This document shows positions 62,825 to 64,000 of a DNA stretch of 64,000 nt, piece by piece (the first letter of the stretch is position 1; each line of letters opens with the position of its first letter). The stretch comes from CAUZIZ01 sp965218775. GTDB lineage: Bacteria; Acidobacteriota; UBA6911; RPQK01; JAJDTT01. The stretch covers positions 124,001-188,000 of the forward strand of contig CBDCLS010000003.1 of NCBI GenBank assembly GCA_965218775.1, read 5' to 3'. Position numbers and translations under genes: made by a program. Below the pieces are notes generated by a model, which was given only the letters and a program-made list of their open reading frames with translations, ran no database searches and had not been told where the DNA came from.

Positions 62825-63619
62825 ATGAGTCAGACAACTGAAGGCTACGACGACCTCACTCAACAGGGCTACTGCATTCTCAGGCAGATCATCCCCGTTT
62901 CGGATGTCTCAGCGCTGAGAGAGAGTGCAGCAGCTTCCATCAGGGAACATACTTCGCTCCCCCTGCCCAATGGGTACGTCACTGGTTTCCTGCGGGCTAA
63001 CCAGGACATCGCCCGCTATATGGCTCATCCTCGCATCATGAAGCTGGTGAATGCCTGCTTCGGGGAGAACGCGCGAATCTCGGCCGTCACCGGCACCATC
63101 AATGGCCCCGGTATTGAGCGAGGGGTAGTCCACGCCGACTGGCCCTACAATCAGAATCACCAGGCGCGGATCGAGGCCCCCTACCCCGATCTGGTGGTCA
63201 CTCTGGTGAGTATGTGGATGTTGACCGACTACACGTCGGACAACGGGGCAACCATCATCGTCCCTGGATCTCACAAACAGAGCACCTCGCCCTCCAAGAA
63301 GACGAACCTGGATCCCGAGGCGTCCTACGACGGTGAAGTCCAGCTAATTGGCAAGGCGGGAGATGTCGGGATTTTCGATGCTCGAACCTGGCACGCCTCG
63401 GCAGCCAACACGACCCAAGACGACAGAATTGGTTTCATCGTGCGATATGCTCCCTGGTGGCTGAACCTCAATACCCAGAGACCGGGAAGCCGAGAGCGCA
63501 AACAGATCGTCGAAGACCACAACGGGAGCGATGCCCAGGTGGATGCCGTACCAGCCTCGGTCTACCAAGGCCTGCCGCCCGAGGTTCAGACCCTGGTCTA
63601 CCACATGATTGGGGATTAG
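62825..63619 (+). CDS. Phytanoyl-CoA dioxygenase (PhyH) family protein
   Basis: This encodes 264 residues from ATG 62825 with GAGGAG upstream. H-x-D in GVVHADWPYN (about 98) and the distal His in FDARTWHASAANTT, then RIGFIVRY for 2-oxoglutarate binding: all catalytic residues present. Sequence clearly different from the other PhyH protein at 58730-59548. Probably hydroxylates a small natural product or osmolyte; exact substrate open. Confidence 0.9.
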   Translation: MSQTTEGYDDLTQQGYCILRQIIPVSDVSALRESAAASIREHTSLPLPNGYVTGFLRANQDIARYMAHPRIMKLVNACFGENARISAVTGTINGPGIERGVVHADWPYNQNHQARIEAPYPDLVVTLVSMWMLTDYTSDNGATIIVPGSHKQSTSPSKKTNLDPEASYDGEVQLIGKAGDVGIFDARTWHASAANTTQDDRIGFIVRYAPWWLNLNTQRPGSRERKQIVEDHNGSDAQVDAVPASVYQGLPPEVQTLVYHMIGD

Positions 63620-63874
63620 CCCGCTAGTGGCAATTCTTTTCCGGTATAATCCCGCGAATGTTGCCTGACTTCCGATCGGTCCGATCCTAACTAGTTCTCA
63701 TCCGGGAACCCCCGTTTTCTGAGGTTCCATCGGTGGTTTCTTCGACAATACCAGGGTTTCGGGCAGTGACTTCCCTCCGTTTCAGAGGAGGGTTTGCAAG
63801 CTAGTCCTCGAAAGTCGTTTTTAAGAGACACCAATCCTTGAACTCCCGCACCCTAATAGTGGACTCTGAGCTTT

Positions 63875-64000
63875 CTACAACAGCAAACGAGCCAGGACGA
63901 GCAAGTTGTAACTGAGCACCGAAAGCTGCACATACTGCTGGAAGTGATCCCAGCCCTTCCAGGTGCAGCGGTCGACTCCAAAGACCCGCTTGAGCATCGA
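63875..64000 (-). CDS. C-terminal end of an IS transposase (ISNCY-like), cut by window edge
   Basis: The minus-strand frame from the edge to TAG 63877-63875 reads MLKRVFGVDRCTWKGWDHFQ followed by QYVQLSVLSYNLLVLARLLL, the usual C-terminus of transposases with a G-x-(R/K)-C-x-W-K-G segment and a hydrophobic Asn-containing helix. Only 41 residues are visible. The element's end probably lies in 63690-63875, which contains TTCTCATCCGGGAACCCC and no gene. Confidence 0.6.
   Translation of the reverse strand, partial: SMLKRVFGVDRCTWKGWDHFQQYVQLSVLSYNLLVLARLLL

Overview
The window looks like a chromosomal segment of an uncultured, Gram-negative, mesophilic bacterium, most probably an acidobacterium or a close relative. 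The evidence is indirect. It includes a DUF1800/DUF1501 pair, outer-membrane and OmpA-type proteins, many exported or lipidated proteins, a peptidase M16 pair, and a catabolic gene style (fumarylacetoacetate-hydrolase fold enzymes, SDRs, phytanoyl-CoA dioxygenases, Gfo/Idh, PQQ-type sugar dehydrogenases) common in soil and marine Acidobacteriota. There is no rRNA gene or other clean phylogenetic marker, so the assignment is tentative. By eye the DNA is moderately GC-rich. I did not compute composition.

Layout. 0-2 kb: an exported matrixin-type metalloprotease cut by the left edge, plus an overlapping exported protein. 2-7.4 kb: a sugar-acid module (two fumarylacetoacetate-hydrolase family enzymes, an SDR) and a secreted PQQ-type sugar dehydrogenase. 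7.8-14 kb: aminotransferase, cyclophilin, DUF72, exported unknowns, a DUF4159 protein and a beta-barrel protein. 14.4-15.8 kb: a tight ECF sigma / anti-sigma / Spy-like operon. 16-24.3 kb: methyltransferase, AI-2E-type permease, hydrolase, NTPase, a paired M16 peptidase system and a TPR protein. 24.3-25.8 kb: tRNA-Thr(CGT) with a good promoter, a probable integrase fossil and a DUF4143 ATPase. 25.8-29.4 kb: DUF1800 and DUF1501 genes separated by an IS200-type element. 29.5-41.7 kb: sterol-desaturase family protein, a second PQQ-type dehydrogenase, an exported ankyrin protein with a remarkable cysteine-patterned tail, MFS transporter, OmpA/PKD lipoprotein, M19 dipeptidase, a thioredoxin-like selenoprotein, and an HDOD-GGDEF protein. 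42.5-49.6 kb: HOT-like alcohol dehydrogenase, class V aminotransferase, Gfo/Idh, arsenate reductase and a cytochrome c. 49.6-52.8 kb: fumarate reductase/succinate dehydrogenase frdABCD. 53-63.6 kb: a catabolic accessory region (ThDP enzyme, cupin, SDR, class III aminotransferase, phosphotriesterase-type lactonase, two PhyH oxygenases, zinc alcohol dehydrogenase). The right edge enters a transposase gene.

The intergenic DNA is unusually full of structured repeats. At least five families of short elements (about 165-280 bp) have long terminal inverted repeats and CTAG- or CTTAG/CTAAG-like ends, suggesting non-autonomous IS630-type elements. There is also a roughly 120-bp palindromic repeat that sits in front of genes, and a larger dispersed repeat, two copies of which carry nested insertions. 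One nested insertion looks like a deleted four-helix-bundle (23S rRNA intervening-sequence type) element flanked by an 8-bp duplication.

The two observations I rank highest are: (i) a gene at 39381-39947 read through an in-frame UGA in a UGHC redox motif, with a perfectly placed bacterial SECIS-like hairpin; and (ii) the C-terminus of the ankyrin protein at 32667-33734, where eight cysteines have the mirror-symmetric spacing 8-8-4-11-4-8-8, reminiscent of halocin C8-like bacteriocin domains.
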